Of a stretch of DNA of 11,930 nucleotides, positions 11,667 to 11,930 are shown piece after piece; position 1 is the first letter of the stretch, and the number at the start of each line of letters is the position of its first letter. The stretch is from positions 1-11,930 of the forward strand of contig CALWNS010000069.1 of assembly GCA_944382805.1 (NCBI GenBank), in the 5' to 3' direction. This DNA comes from an uncultured Gemmiger sp. (GTDB lineage: Bacteria > Bacillota > Clostridia > Oscillospirales > Ruminococcaceae). Both the position numbers and the translations under genes were made by a program. The notes beneath the pieces are model-generated. The model was not told where the DNA came from, made no database searches, and saw only the letters and a program-made list of their open reading frames with translations.

Positions 11667-11930
11667 TTAAGAAAGCAGCATCCGGTCGTTGGCCGCGTCG
11701 TCGCCGCTGATCTGCTCAAAGCGGGCCAGCAGGTCGGAAACGTGCAGGGCCTGCTTTTCCGCCCCGCGCACGTCGTAGATGATGCGCCCTTCGTACATCA
11801 TGATCAGGCGGTTGCCGTACTTGATGGCGTCCTTCATGTTGTGGGTGATCATCAGGGTGGTCAGGTGGTGTTCCTGCACGATCTTTTGCGAAAGTTCCAG
11901 CACCTTGGCCGCCGTTTTGGGGTCCAGTGC
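11667..11930 (-). CDS. ABC importer ATP-binding protein, COG1101-like (partial, N-terminus beyond the window)
   Basis: The last 87 codons and the TAA are present, and the frame is open to the right edge. It begins ALDPKTAAKVLELS, the D-loop just after Walker B, followed by the switch histidine in TTLMITHNMKDAIKYGNRL and MMYEGRIIYDVRG, and ends with DLLARFEQISGDD. This C-terminal pattern is typical of ATPases of tryptophan/tyrosine-type importers (COG1101), which work with a COG2984 lipoprotein and a COG4120 permease. Those genes would lie upstream, outside the window. Walker A and the signature motif cannot be checked. Substrate assignment rests on family resemblance only. The terminator follows directly. 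Confidence 0.85.
   Translation of the reverse strand, partial: ALDPKTAAKVLELSQKIVQEHHLTTLMITHNMKDAIKYGNRLIMMYEGRIIYDVRGAEKQALHVSDLLARFEQISGDDAANDRMLLS

Overview
The window comes from a high-GC Gram-positive chromosome. I infer an Oscillospiraceae/Ruminococcaceae gut anaerobe (Faecalibacterium, Gemmiger or Subdoligranulum type). The grounds are the GC-rich coding sequence, strong AAGGAGG-type ribosome binding sites, an RgpF-type wall polysaccharide gene, and a tryptophan/tyrosine-type ABC importer ATPase next to YjjG- and Gph-like HAD phosphatases. No ribosomal or phylogenetic marker is present, so the taxon is an inference. Every supported gene lies on the minus strand and transcription runs from high to low coordinates. 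The long plus-strand open frames are antisense shadows of GC-rich genes.

Right edge (11930 to 11500): the C-terminal end of an ABC importer ATPase is followed by a strong intrinsic terminator. A good sigma-A type promoter then starts a three-gene unit. This unit holds a Gph-like HAD phosphatase (GTG start at 11493), a 570-residue membrane-anchored extracellular protein with a degenerate SGNH-like domain plus InlB-type and Ig-like modules, and a YjjG-like nucleotidase ending at 8311.

Middle (8310 to 6067): about 330 bases contain no credible gene and are almost entirely inverted repeats. They form a tandem array of about six hairpins bounded by near-identical 21-base repeats. Downstream is an ABC-F ATPase of the YdiF/Uup kind.

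Left half (6040 to 1): a promoter just behind the ABC-F stop codon drives a tightly packed six-gene cell-surface polysaccharide operon. Its order is DUF4422 protein, GT2 (GlfT2-like), large HAD/COG5610 protein, second GT2, NAD-dependent epimerase/dehydratase, and RgpF-like protein truncated by the window edge. Spacings are 22 bases or less, with one ATGA overlap and one stop/start junction. Together these genes look like the glycan-assembly part of a rhamnan-type or related wall polysaccharide locus.

Most unusual observations: the 8028-8300 hairpin array; the apparent loss of SGNH catalytic residues in the surface protein; an exact 23-base direct repeat in that gene exactly 255 codons apart, which could allow in-frame loss of its adhesin-like modules; and a sharp alanine/GC enrichment in the three middle polysaccharide genes compared with their operon partners.
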